Notes under the pieces: generated by a model
The model's database searches: none
Told to the model about the DNA's origin: nothing
What the model saw: only the letters and a program-made list of their open reading frames with translations
Program-made: the position numbers and the translations under genes
Shown: one piece after another, positions 34,101-46,206 of the stretch
Layout: each line of letters opens with the position of its first letter
Numbering within the stretch: position 1 is the first letter of the stretch
NCBI GenBank assembly: GCA_954871525.1
Contig: OX940865.1
Span: 23,358,420-23,422,419, forward strand
Origin: Parietaria judaica
Lineage: Eukaryota > Streptophyta > Magnoliopsida > Rosales > Urticaceae
Length of the DNA: 64,000 nucleotides
Direction: 5' to 3'

Positions 34101-36916
34101 TTTAAGGCCTTTCTAGTGTTTTTTCATTATTTTTTAGAAATGGTTGCTGTGCCAGTCTTACCCCCGAACTGGGAAAAATGATTCCGGCTTTTAATTTTAA
34201 AATGCTGGCAAATACGATTCCAGTTCTGAAAAAGCAAAAGAAACCACAACCAGTTACCGGTTTCACTAGGACATAAATAAGACAAAACATAAGATCCTAT
34301 GAAAAAGATTAGCGGAGACAAAAATGCCAAAGTAAAGATTCAGAAGGCTACTAGCTAAGTAGGTTTATGCAACAATTATTGGGTTTTCCATTGTTCACAA
34401 ACTATAATTGGACCTGGATAGATAGTCAAAGAGAAACAAGAAATCTTCATTGATAATCGTAACTCCGGTCTCAGTTAGACATGGAAAGCCCTCTCAATAA
34501 TGTTCAATACGAAATTCCACTATTCAAATGTGACGGCTAAACCTTAATCACAAGCCTACATATAAGATAAAAAACCCTAATTCCGTATGTAATCTCTACT
34601 ACATAAATACATAATTGTAAGATAAATAAAGAACCAAATACCTTTGAACGCCACCGGACTTCACTATAGAGCTTTTGAACACAAGGTTTAACTTGACAAA
34701 GCGAGGATCGGTGCCTTCTCCTCGCGAAGAAGAATAAAGGGCTTTAATGGTCCGAGGAAGAGGAATTTCCCACCTAAAGTCACAATTAAGAATTATCAGT
34801 AATAATATTGGGGTAAAATCATCCGCTGTAGCTTTAATGTTCCAAACAGAATAAAAAGAAAAATAAAATTAATTGATATATATATATATATATAGATATA
34901 AACTGTTACATAAATACATGATAAAGAAGACAAGAAATTCTTCATTCTAAGAATACAACTCATTATTTACAAGAAAAAAAAATTCATAGTAAACTACTTT
35001 CTAACAAGCAGTATATGAAAATCCCCTACAAACTAGACATTAAATATCAGAGCGAAAACAATTGTGTACCGAAAAGGTCACACGAGTATAAATTAGATAA
35101 ACAGTAAACAAGTATTTCGTCAAATTTAATATTGCGAATGTCAACATATAACCACAGAATTTGGCTGAACAAACAATCATTTATTGCAAATAAAATAATA
35201 ATAACACAGCATTTATGAAAATTGAGGCAGGAAGTCTTACACTTCTAATGATCCGTCACCTAACAGAACAGCAAGATAGCCCATCCTATGTTTACTTGAA
35301 GCATTCGAAGGTCTCCATTTCACATCCCAGGCAACTTTCCCGTTGTGAGCTAAGCATAAAACGACACGTGGCAGAGCCACATCGTTCGTGATCGAAGAAC
35401 CATCTGAGCTTATTCCTAAACTTCCATGAAGGGCGTTTTCTTGACTTTCTCCGAGATCCTTTCCAGATTCATTATGCTCTTTCTGTGTAAGTGAAAGTTG
35501 ATCTATACCATTATTTTCATTCCCTAATCCCTCGATATTATTGCTCCGCGCCGTATATGCAAGCATTGCATTACACGCCAAATCTGCTTGCTTGTGACGA
35601 TCCTCTTGAACTTGGCTTTCATGTAGTTGACTATTTTGAACAGCATTCGCCATGGAAGAACCAGCCGAGCTTGCTTCTAAATTTAAAGCAAGGGCATTAT
35701 CATAATTTTCTACAGGAAAATTGGATGTATTTTCTGGTAGTTGACTCTCATGAAGAATGATCTGACGATCACTATTCAACTCAGTAACGTGAACTTGCTT
35801 CGGATTCTTCCTAGGTCTTCCTCTGGGACGCTTTACTTGCATCGGTACTTCCTTCTTCGTCGGATTACTAGGACGACCTCGTTTTGGAATTTTAACCGGA
35901 GGAGTGTCCTCGTCATTCCCGGTAACATTGAGAACACACCATATCTGAACAAGTCCACGACCAGAAAGTGGTGTGCCCATCTTGTGATAAGACGACCCAG
36001 GAGGGTGAGCGGAAATAGCAATAAACTGTAAAATCGATGCAAAAAAACAAAACAAATCACTTATTAACACACCATGAAAATTAGGGGTGTCACTTTTCTA
36101 CAGCACTGGTTTAAAACCAGTATATATCGATTTAAAACCGAGACCGAAAAAAAAAAAAAACCAATCTCATCCTTAATAAAAATCATGAAAGCTGTTCACA
36201 CAAACATAAGGATAGACAAGTACCTCGCATTTTCCATGAGAATCGGAACTGTCGGAGACTCGTGGACACCAATCCAATCCCCAAACCGGCCCTCCGGTAT
36301 ACATAACAAAATCCCTGCAAGAATAAGATGAGCATTTTGTGATTCAAAACTAGAGCTTAAAAAAAATACAATGCAGGTTTCAACAGCCAAAGCAAAGCCA
36401 TTCAAAACCTCGAAGCAAAACCCGAATTTCGACGCGTACTACCTTGGTTTTGGAGATTTTCCCTCGTTCGCCGCTTCCGCCTAAAGGAATTACAGCATTC
36501 AGACTGGTTAAGATACATAAATTAGCACTGAATGCAGATCATTACATATATAGATACACTGACATTCGGAACTGTGGCTGAAGAAAATTGCTGCAGATTG
36601 ATTCCATTGACGAGCTTCTCTTTCTCGCAAACGAACCTGATCTCCCTAGCTTCGTACTTGAAAAACCTCCACTCTCTGCGAAGGTACGATCTCATTGGAA
36701 AACTTCGAAATCGTCACAGAGCGAAAGGGGATAAAACGAAGTCGCTTGCCTCAAGAACGTGACGGAGGAAGAGAAGCGCCGAATCTCGCCGTCGTCGTCG
36801 TCGTCCCCGGTGGGCTCCCCACAGAGCTCGGCGATTCCGTCCATGGCCCTGAAGTGGTTCTCCGCCGACTCGTCGAACGCCGAAACCCTAACCGTGTGCT
36901 CTCTCTCTTCTTCCAT
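31149..36916 (-). CDS. AT-hook / WD40 protein resembling TFIIIC subunit GTF3C2, 15 exons, 833 aa
   Basis: Probable RNA polymerase III factor IIIC subunit; in the family this beta-propeller protein helps bind the B box of tRNA genes. Exons (high to low): 36916-36750, 36675-36564, 36480-36443, 36314-36224, 36025-35241, 34773-34642, 33799-33727, 33486-33447, 33353-33281, 33120-33055, 32807-32727, 32637-32465, 32083-32037, 31912-31648, 31507-31149. They sum to 2502 nt and keep frame. Intron 1 uses a GC donor (GAG/GCAAGC). Two AT-hooks lie at residues 184-188 (K-R-G-R-P) and 202-209 (R-P-R-G-R-P-R-K). WD-like segments follow (W-D-V-K-W, V-E-W-S-P, L-K-F-W-D-I), and the C-terminus (H-R-V-R-W-N-M-N, E-R-W-L-C) matches plant members. 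Family assignment is from memory of plant GTF3C2-like proteins; the gene structure is firm. Confidence 0.85.
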
Positions 36917-37219
36917 TGTTGTCTGGTCTCTGAACTCACTTGTTCCTCTACTCTTTCGAAATGAATTCGCCGCTCAAGCTTCTTCTTCGTCTTCTTCCTG
37001 GATTTGTCTCCTCGTTCAGTGATGGAAGAGAAGAATAAGAATCATAGCCATTCAGAACACCACTCTTCTGGCATTCATGGCGATGATGAGTCCTTTCAAC
37101 ACCATAACAACTCTGGCTCTGCCATCACCATTGTTTGACTGATCTGCTATATATACACACGTGGCGGATCCAGAAATGATTGTAGGAGGGGCTAAAAATA
37201 TTTTAAGGGAAAGTTCGGA

Positions 37220-37552
37220 ATAACCCCCAAATTATGAATCGGGTTAAACCCGGATTCATTAATAATAAAAAAACCCGGATATCGAATTATCCGGATCCGG
37301 GTTTTTCCCGAACCGGATATTTCGGTATCCGGGAAACACACAACCCGGATAAAGTATTATCCGGGTTTTTAAAAATGTGTTTAATCCAACGGCCCAGATT
37401 AAAGTGCCGTTGGAAAAAAAAAGTAAAACAAATCCCGGATCCGGATATATCCGGGATTTTTTTCCGGACCCGGATATATCCGTATCCGGGTTTTGGTAAA
37501 TAAATAAAAAAAATTCCGGTCGAATGAGTTTTTACCCTACATTTTGGGGACT
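37220..37552. mobile_element. Non-autonomous hAT derivative (333 bp)
   Basis: Flanked by the 8-bp duplication AGTTCGGA (37212-37219 and 37553-37560). The right end (CTACATTTTGGGGACT) is the same as that of the full hAT at 45659-50200, and the left end is related. It shares the subterminal palindromes AACCCGGAT.../...ATCCGGGTT and the CCAACGG...CCGTTGG segment. The whole transposase region is missing. It is thus an internal deletion product that could be moved by the 45659 element or its relatives. Confidence 0.92.
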
Positions 37553-37679
37553 AGTTCGGAACAAGCCGGCTTATTATTTTAAACAAAAAAACTACCGTTT
37601 TGAGCCGGAAACGGGCCAAGACCGGTAGGAGCAAAATTTTCACTCCTAAATTTTCCTGAAACAAAACATACATACTAAA

Positions 37680-37845
37680 CCTGTAAATCCTGAACATAAT
37701 CCAGTTTCCGGTTCTGGATTTCAATTTTCCGGAAAAATCCGGAACCAGTAATTACTGGTTCCGGTTTAAACCGGATCCGGATTTTCTGGTTCCGGTTTTT
37801 TTCCGGAAACCGAAATCCGGTTCCGGTTTTTTAACTGGATTTAAA
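37680..37845. repeat. CCGG-rich repeat patch
   Basis: Alternating GGTTCCGG, CCGGATCCGG and CCGGAAACCG words forming many overlapping palindromes. It is similar to subterminal regions of the hAT family but lacks recognisable ends. Confidence 0.5.
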
Positions 37846-38518
37846 AAAAAATGTAAATATTTGAATTTTGAACCAGAAAAACAAAAACAAAAACAACAAC
37901 GTCAAAGTTTTGTGTCGGTAACGGAAATGCCGAGAAAAAAAACTGGTTAAAAATTGAGATGGTAATTGAAAAATACCTCGTTTATAAATTTAAATGTAGA
38001 ATTTGTGATGGTTTGAGAGGTAGAATGTGTATTTATTGTGTTCATTTTTTTAGTGTTGCATGAACCATGCAACTTCATCAAGCTCCAACTCTCCAAGCCT
38101 CCAACGTCCACCTGCAAGCTACAAAAGTATGTTGTTGCAAAACTAATGAAAGAAAATAAACATTGTGCACTGCACACACATAGAGAGATAATAAAAAAAT
38201 ACAAACCCACACTCACCGACTCACGTACACATGCAAGAGAGAGGGACGTATGTTAATGAAATGCTATAGAAACATTTTTTCATTATTATGATTTATGAGC
38301 AATAAATACATAAGATTATACGCTAGCTATTTGATAACTATTACACAGCTGTTTCCAAATTAAATCCCTTAAGACTTGGTATTGATTATTCATAAACAAG
38401 GAAAACTAATTTAAGGCTGATTGATAATATATGCATACTAATAGAAGTAGAATAAGGAAATAAACGTAAAACGTGTAGCGACTCGCGTGTAGCTAGCAGC
38501 ATTTGAATTTTTTTTTAA

Positions 38519-38695
38519 ATGGCAGAAACCGGATCCGGCAAAACCAGAAAAATCGGAACCAGAATGTTCTGGTTCCGGTTTCTACCGGAATCAGAAATTC
38601 CGGATCCGGAAATATACGGATCCGGATTTTCTGATTTCTGATTTTTTTAAAAAAATACCCGGAAATCCGGTTTCTGAGTTTCTGAATTTACAGGA
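38519..38695. repeat. CCGG-rich repeat patch
   Basis: It runs from about AAATGGCAGAAACCGGATCCGG to CCGGTTTCTGAGTTTCTGA. It is dense in CCGGATCCGGA palindromes, like the patches at 22480 and 37680. Confidence 0.5.
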
Positions 38696-39748
38696 CTAAT
38701 ACATACACACCTAACTACCTTTCCTAAATTTTCACTCAGTCCAGACATTTTCTCAAATAAACTGATTGAACATAATTTGTAAAAAAAAGCCTTCAATTAC
38801 CAGTTAATTTCAGCAAAACAAGACTAAACAGAATGACTTCACCTTTATCATTTGGCACTGCGTCCACGATTGCTAGATTCTTAAGGTTTAAGGTCACATA
38901 CATATGTCTTTCTCTTGACAACAGGCCCTCCCTCAAGTCTTACCACTCTGAATAAGAATTTCTAATCCCTAACTAAAACACTAAACAGACTATAGGCCTT
39001 TTTGATAATACAAAATCGAAAATCGAAATGGGCCGGGCTTAGGGCTGAGGGGGCTAGTCAAGTTTTGCTTGAGATGGGCCAGAATCATACTGTAATTTTC
39101 ATTTGGGCTCTTACTGAGTCCGCCCCTCCGTGTGCGTGTGCGTGTGCGTGTGCGTGTGTATACAGTAGCTTTTGTGCTGCTTCTTAACAGACACTTTATG
39201 CTTATGGATGGGTTAATCTGGTAAAGTTTTACTACTTCTAAAAGTAGGTCAGTAAATTTTAATTTTTTTTGCCTGTATAAAGTTTTTATTTTTCAGTTTG
39301 TATCCTTTTGGTACTTCCATATAAATCTTTGTCCTCCATCGTTATTTACGCCACCTCAATATTTTTGTTATGTATTCCAATTCATTTTTACTCGCATAAA
39401 GTTCCAATTCTTTGATTTTGTCTTTTCATTTCACTTGCGTGAATATTTGCGAATCATAGATATGTCGTCTTTGGGGCTTGAAAAGCAATTGTGCTCCTGT
39501 TTTAAGTACATATCTCACTATTATCTTTGATCCTCCAATTTTATAGATAATTTTTTTCTGGAAATGAGGATAGAAATTTGTAACGGTGGCATGAATGACA
39601 ACGGATGACGAATTTTTTTAGAGAGGTATCAATAGGGATACAAAACAAAAGAATTAGAACTTACTAATCCATTTTTTAAAAGTATTGAAACTCTTGCCGG
39701 AATTAACCCTTTATGTGTTTATAATAAGATAATTGTGTCTATAATCAG

Positions 39749-39928
39749 GTCGATGCGGAGCTCCCTGAGGATTTGCCGTTGAAAGAAGCGCATATGATCG
39801 GGGAGTCCTTACAGATCAAGCTCGAGAAGCTCCCGGAAGTGGAGCGGGCTTTCGTTCACCTCGATTTCGAATGTCAGCACAAGCCCGAGCATTCTGTTGT
39901 CTTGACATTGCCTCATTCTCAGCCTTAA
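39749..39928 (+). pseudogene. Orphan last exon of a metal tolerance protein (Mn-CDF type)
   Basis: An acceptor (ATAATCAG) is followed by 59 codons and TAA. The peptide begins [10 protein letters not shown] and contains [12 protein letters not shown], then H-K-P-E-H. This is the cytoplasmic C-terminal end of plant MTP cation diffusion facilitators, which export Mn or other divalent metals. The transmembrane exons that should precede it are not in the 2.8 kb upstream, and the next gene to the left runs the other way. The exon itself is undamaged, so it is a recently separated gene tail rather than an old pseudogene. Whether it is spliced to anything is unknown. Confidence 0.8.
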
Positions 39929-40540
39929 CCGAGAGTGACCATTCAGATGTTTAAAACCGCCCCAAATTTCAACAGCCATATCGGGTTTTGCTGTTGTAAA
40001 TCCGTATTAGTTTTGCTAATTTGCTCATTCTCAATTGGTTAGTTGATTTTGTTATGGTTTTCTTTGTTACATTCAAAGTTAAAAGATAAACTTTCATCAG
40101 TCAAACGTATCCTTGTACATGTGCTTAAAAGTGGCAAAATTTAGCAAACTTTGTCAGTTGATGTACTTTATAACCGGGAAAATTCACTTTATGATCGTGA
40201 AAGTGAACCAAACTCTTCTATCAAATTTCACTATAATCCGCGCCGAAGACTTTTTTTATCACGAAAAAAAGGATTTGGAACACTTCTAAGATTAAAAAAG
40301 ATGAAATTATATTACTGCGACGACAACGGGACGAGTTAAAAAAAAAAGCACGAGATTATTTTAAAAGAGTTCCCTGTGCTTTGAGAAGTAGAAAATACTT
40401 GAAATAAGATCCCGTTTCTTTCGAATCTCTCCTTTTTTCAGTGTTGGCCTATCTTTACAAAACAATAGCAGAATAAACTTTTGCTATCTATATAGATCCT
40501 TAAATTATCTGAACATGATATACGACAAGAAAGAAGACGA

Positions 40541-41013
<473 letters not shown>

Positions 41014-41049
41014 TCAAGTTTGCTGCGGACTGCGACAAGTGAAATCAAA

Positions 41050-41171
41050 TCAAAGTGGCACTTTTAACATCTCGCAGAGATCGAATACATTCGCGCAAAC
41101 ATGATGTAGCGAGTGTAAAACGAGTAAAATAAATTACACTCTAGATAAGGTGAAATGAAAGACCCAAAGAA

Positions 41172-41207
<36 letters not shown>

Positions 41208-42230
41208 GAAAGAATATGACATACTTGCATTACAGCAATATATCAGTAGATAGATATTGATCCCCATGAAACTAATATGAATCTCTAGAACAACAACGAA
41301 GATGGCAATCAACCGTACCTATATATACATATATAAACGACTACAAAACAGAACCAAATAGATTACATTGGAGCTCAAAACGACATCTCGTTCATCTTCT
41401 AATGTCAATTTTATTTATTTTTCTTGAATTTTCAACATATTTTGGACTGCCATTAACTATCCACATTTTTTTAATTTAATCTTATAGCTTAAAGTTTTTC
41501 ATGCGTCTTTTGAAACTTGGTGTTTTCGATATTTTATGTTGTTCTACAATTTTTAACTAAAACGTGTTCATGTCGTTTCTTCTTACTCTGTCGTTTTTCT
41601 TCTTCTTTTTATTTCCCTATTTCTCTGTCGTTGTTTTTCTTGTCGTTTCTATGTCACCATGAAGCCTCAGAGCTTGAGTAAGGCTATTCCGTATTGAATG
41701 AGGCAATTGTCCTCGCTCTCCGAAGCAACTGAAACCGTTACTTTTCCGAACACGAGCCAGCTTTGAGCTAAGGAGGCGTGCCGGCTCAAAATTCGTGTTA
41801 CCAATATAAGAGCCTTAAATTGGGATTCACGGAGCCCGAAAATAATCATGTTTTGCAGTCGATAATCTTTTTCGAAATTTGATTTAAAAAATTACCGTTT
41901 TTTTAAAAATCAAAATATTGAATACTTCTACCGCTATCGACCCGACTCGAAATTGCAGAGGTCACCTTGTTGGCATTAAATATCAATGAGATGTAGGGTT
42001 TAACATCAACCTACTTTTTCTACTCATTCTTAAACTCATCAAGCCACCAGCCTTGAATCCATCAAGTAAGCGTTGACCAAAAGTGCTAGTGTCTGGCTCG
42101 TGTGGGACCGGACAAGCCTTTAATAGCGTAAGCCACAAGCATATCCACAACCACATCACCATGGTCACTCGAGGTCAAAGTCAAACCCTCAAATAAATTC
42201 CAATACTTTTTATCAATGGCTTTATTCCTG
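41050..42230. other. Intergenic region upstream of the monooxygenase gene
   Basis: It has an AT microsatellite (about 41173-41205) and AT-rich sequence, then about 600 bp of mixed sequence. Short open frames at 41667-41849 and 41983-42268 (minus) show no recognisable domain. No gene is supported. Confidence 0.6.
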
Positions 42231-42238
42231 TATAAATA
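42231..42238 (+). promoter_or_regulatory. Putative TATA box of the monooxygenase gene
   Basis: TATAAATA lies 76 bp upstream of the chosen ATG (42314), which leaves room for a short 5' UTR. It is the only good TATA match in the preceding 200 bp. Confidence 0.6.
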
Positions 42239-42313
42239 GAAATATGACCATTGCATATCATCAATCAAATCAAGAATCCCGAACCCAAAGGATCAATTTT
42301 CTCAAACAAAATA

Positions 42314-45174
42314 ATGGAAGACTTGGAAGTCGTGATAGTCGGCGCCGGAATCTGCGGGCTCGCCACAGCTTTGGCTATTCATAGGCAAGTATTCGGACCG
42401 AAAAACGATAACAAAAACAGATTTCGCTTTTCGGAATTTTCTATTTTACGTAATCATTTTTTCTAGATATAGATGATAAACGTGCGGAATAGGGGAATTC
42501 CAGTTTTGTAGATCACATTTTTTTTTCTTCTACAAGTATCGAAACGGAAGCGGTATTTCGATTCCCCGCATTAAGCTAGTAGAGTTGTATTCTTATAGTA
42601 TTTCGTGTTGTGTAAGTCAGGAAGGGCATCGAAAGCGTTGTGCTGGAGAGATCGGAGTCGTTGAGAGCCTACGGTGGGGCAATAGGACTTCTGACTAACG
42701 GCTGGGTTGCGCTCGACAGTCTCGGAGTTGGCTCCAAGCTCCGGCAAGCGTCGCTCCCGCTTCAAGGGTATTTCTGTCTTTTACCGGTCCAACGTTCTAA
42801 TTTTAATTACTCGAGATACATAAACAAAAATATCATATTCTTAGATACGAATCTTATGTCACTAAATTAATGTGTTAAATTTATTTATTGATTTTGTGGA
42901 ATTAGAGTGAGAGACATATGGGTGGATAGCAACAAGCAGAGAGCAGGAGCACTGTCGTAAGTCATTTATATACGCATTTTCCTCAACTCAATATTCCTAG
43001 ATTTTATTTAAATAAATTATATACATATATAATTATTTAAATTATTATACATGGATTATTATTTTATTAATTCAGTACATTCACATTCACTATTTAAAAA
43101 GTTTTGAAACAGAATACATAACTAAACAATATTTTAATATCAATAGCTCGGTTTAGAAGTGAAAAGACTAAAAAATGTAATTTATGTAATTATCATGAAA
43201 ACCATTTGTAGTTCACCTTTATTTGTAGTTAATATACTTGGGGGCGAAACCGGGACCAAGAACATAGTATTTAGACTTTTCACTCGATCCCCGTTTATTC
43301 GGGCCTTTCAAAACAGGGCATGTTCCCCATATTGAGTAAAAAAAAAAAAAACCATTTTCTTAGAGCCAGCAAACCGAATCGAAACCAAGGAGTTTTTTTT
43401 TTTCTTCCAAAATGGGAACCAAAAGATGAAAATTTTCGCAACTTCCCTTAAAACAAGCATTATCTATATATATAAAAATGCAATGATCTAAAACTTTTTG
43501 ACATTTTCAATATATAGGAAAGGAGAGGCTCGGTGTGTGAAAAGGAGTGATCTCATCAACACTCTTGCTCAAGATTTGCCTCCAACAACAATACGCTTTG
43601 GATCCCAAATTCTCTCCATCCAAGAAGACCATTTCACCAATTTCCACATTCTCCAATTACACAATGGAAGTAGCTTAAAAGCAAAGGTGAGTAATATTAA
43701 TGATCCTTCATTGCACTATATATTATCTTGTGTCCGAAGTTCATTTTGATCTTACTATATGCCCGAATTCCCAATCCCCGCGTTCAGATTTTGATCGGAT
43801 GCGATGGAGCGAGCTCAGTGGTGGCACAATATTTGAAGCTGAAGCCGAGAAAGATCTTCCCCGCATGCGCGATAAGAGGTCTAACTTATTATCCGACTTC
43901 ACATGGCTTCGCCCCCGAGTTTGTCCGAATGCATGGAAACAACGTCGTTTGCGGAAGATCTACCATTGCTGAAAATCTCGTCTTTTGGTTCGTGCTTTTG
44001 CCGGGTTTTAGCCCTCAAGGTACTCCATCAAAACTAGCAAAATACTAAAAATCTTGGTATAAAATTCACATGTAAAAATATTTACGCGTCTGTTTTATAT
44101 AATTTTACAAAATTGTTTTATTCATTTTAAATTAAATGGTAATGAAATAATGTTTACTTGAGTATTTGTAGTTTCCTTTAAAAAAAAGGAATATATGCAA
44201 AAAAAAAAAAAAAAAAAAATACTTACTATAAGCTGGGTGAAAATGACGACATATCTTTTTTTTGTGTGTGTATATTGCTGATAATGTTATCAAAATATAA
44301 AATTTTGTCGCGGTGTATTTAACATGTTGTAAGAAAATTAGACGGTAACCTATTTTATAAGACATTTTTATACCAAATATCTCTTAAAAATATTCAAATA
44401 TTAATTATTTCACATGAATTATCTGTATAAGTAAATGATCACAATGCTTAATTTAAATCATAAATTTGTAATATGACAAGATGTGCTTGGTCTAGTGGTA
44501 ACAAGTACATCACTTAAAACATTAGAGGTCTTGAGTTCGAGTTACTATGAGAGAGTAGGAGTGAAATCCAAAGATCCTCATATATATATATAAATAAAAA
44601 AAATCATAAATTTGTAATACTAAATTTTGCAATTGATTCAAATACAGACTCCGAGATCTTCAAAGAGCCCGAGTCGATCAAGCGTGTCGCTCAACAGAAA
44701 ATCAGAACCTCAAACTTCCCGAAAGAGGTCAATGAAATGATCGAACACTGCGACACAGCCTCGATATCTCTCACGCGCTTAACGTACAAGCCAGCCTGGC
44801 ACGCGCTGCTCGGGACATTCCGGAAGGGGACAGCGACGGTGGCTGGAGACGCAATGCACCTGATGGGCCCGTTCCTCGGGCAAGGTGGCTCGGCTGCGCT
44901 GGAAGATGCTGTCGTCCTTGCGAGGTGCCTGGCTCCAGCCGTCCATTGCCAGCGCCGTCTCGGTGGTGGTGGTTGGCGCAGGGTGGAAGAGGCTTTGGAT
45001 GGGTATTTGAGGGAGAGGAGGATGAGATTGGCGGGGTTGTCCGCTCAGACATACCTGACCGGCTTGCTTCTCAGCTCGTCCTCGCCGGGGGTGAAGCTCT
45101 TGCTAATCGTCCTCATAACCGTACTCTTCCGGGGCGTGGCACGTCACACTCGCTACGATTGCGGTCGCCTCTGA
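42314..45174 (+). CDS. FAD-dependent monooxygenase (plant MO1/salicylate hydroxylase-like), 6 exons, 398 aa
   Basis: Flavin monooxygenase of the aromatic hydroxylase type, expected to use NAD(P)H and oxygen; its substrate cannot be read from sequence. Exons: 42314-42384, 42621-42767, 42906-42956, 43518-43686, 43788-44019, 44648-45174; total 1197 nt, in frame. Intron 1 has a GC donor (ATAG/GCAAGT). The N-terminal Rossmann motif is G10-A-G-I-C-G15. The I-L-I-G-C-D-G-A motif opens exon 5, and the second FAD motif is G291-D-A-M-H-x-M-x-P-F-L-G-Q-G-G. The C-terminus has a hydrophobic stretch (V-K-L-L-L-I-V-L-I) that may contact membranes. An upstream in-frame ATG at 42251 exists, but M-E-D-L-E-V-V at 42314 fits the family start. 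No damage is seen; the gene looks functional. Confidence 0.92.
44474..44600 (+). mobile_element. tRNA-derived SINE in intron 5 of the monooxygenase gene
   Basis: A 127-bp body with an A-box-like TGGTCTAGTGGTAAC and a B-box-like GAGTTCGAGTTAC, ending in an AT/A-rich tail. It is flanked by perfect 19-bp target duplications (AAATCATAAATTTGTAATA at 44455-44473 and 44601-44619). Same orientation as the gene. Confidence 0.9.
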
Positions 45175-45650
45175 AAAAGTTATCTTCGTCAATATAAGTA
45201 AAACTAGCTCAATTAGTCGATTATTTAAAATAGTATAGCATGTAAAATATGGAATAATATATATATATATATATATTCAATTGGTCATTAGTGTTTGTTT
45301 TTATTATTATAAATGATTTTACACTTCGTCACAAAATTTACACTTCGAAATCCTTCTTTTAATTTTGATTATGTATTGAAGGGTGGGAGGATAAATTTAA
45401 AATATATTTAGAAATTCGATAACGGTGGCAAATTTATCTAAGTTTTGAGTCGCTAAAGCGACAAAGGTTTGAAGTAAAAATATAAAATCATAATCGTAAA
45501 AGTATTAAAAGTACTTAATAAATACGAGGCGACACATTTTTCCCTTCATTTTTTTACGAACGTTGCTAATTTTTTTGACATCAACTATTAAATCATACCT
45601 AAATTACACACTTAGTGTTCACTTTGAGTACTTTTATTATTATTATTATT
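45175..45650. other. Short intergenic spacer
   Basis: AT-rich 3' flank of the monooxygenase gene, with an AT microsatellite (about 45259-45276) and ATT units (about 45635-45650) next to the hAT insertion site. No gene seen. Confidence 0.6.
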
Positions 45651-45835
45651 ACTTGAGTCTAATGCCCAAAATGTTGAACCGGGTTAAACCCGGATTCGAC
45701 AAAAAAAAAAATAAAAAACCCGGATACCGAAATATCCAGGTCCGACTTTTTCCGGAACCGGATATTTCGGTATCCGGGATAATTAAAACCCGGATATACA
45801 AATATCCGGGTTTTTTAATAAAAAAAATAAAAAGC

Positions 45836-45900
45836 CCAACGGCTCTTTAATCTGAGCCGTTGGATCGTAGATCCAACGGCTCAGATTAAAGAGCCGTTGG
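45836..45900. repeat. Perfect 31-bp inverted repeat near the hAT left end
   Basis: The arms 45836-45866 and 45870-45900 are exact complements (CCAACGGCTCTTTAATCTGA... and its reverse), separated by 3 bp. The deletion derivative at 37220 keeps a partial version (CCAACGG...CCGTTGG), so the motif belongs to the family. Confidence 0.9.
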
Positions 45901-46039
45901 GGGGCGGCAAAAGTCACGGTACACGTGGCGCAAAAATAGAGCCGTTGGAGGCAACGGTCAAAATTGCAGACTGGCCCCTGAAAATAGCCGTTGGACCTCG
46001 AAAAACACCACTTTACTCGAATTCTTTCACATTTTTCCC

Positions 46040-46047
46040 TATAAATA
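46040..46047 (+). promoter_or_regulatory. Putative TATA box of the hAT transposase gene
   Basis: CCTATAAATATCC lies about 160 bp upstream of the ATG at 46207 and is followed by a C/T-rich leader, as in a typical plant promoter. Confidence 0.6.
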
Positions 46048-46206
46048 TCCCACTTCAACCTCATTTTTTTCACACAACTCCTTCTCTTCATCTCCAATTC
46101 TCCCAAACTCTCTCAAGCTCTCATATTTCCGAATTTACTCTATAGTTTAGCTACTTTATAATTATATAAATACTCTATATTGTTAGTTTAATATATTGTC
46201 GTTAAT

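Larger units (their letters stand above)
36917..39748. other. Intergenic region with repeat patches
   Basis: The first 230 bp are the probable 5' UTR and promoter of the GTF3C2-like gene. The rest holds the hAT derivative at 37220-37552, CCGG-rich patches (37680-37845 and 38519-38695) and a CG/TG microsatellite (about 39128-39158, GTGTGC units). I see no exons upstream that belong to the metal tolerance protein fragment at 39749. Confidence 0.6.

Noticed and set aside
36692..37022. Plus-strand open frames opposite the first exon of the GTF3C2-like gene
   Set aside because: They are antisense shadows of a GC-rich coding exon. The minus-strand reading joins correctly to fourteen further exons and the plus ones do not.
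44474..44600. A functional tRNA gene in the monooxygenase intron
   Set aside because: The A and B boxes are present, but the sequence does not fold into a tRNA acceptor stem and it carries SINE target duplications and an A-rich tail.
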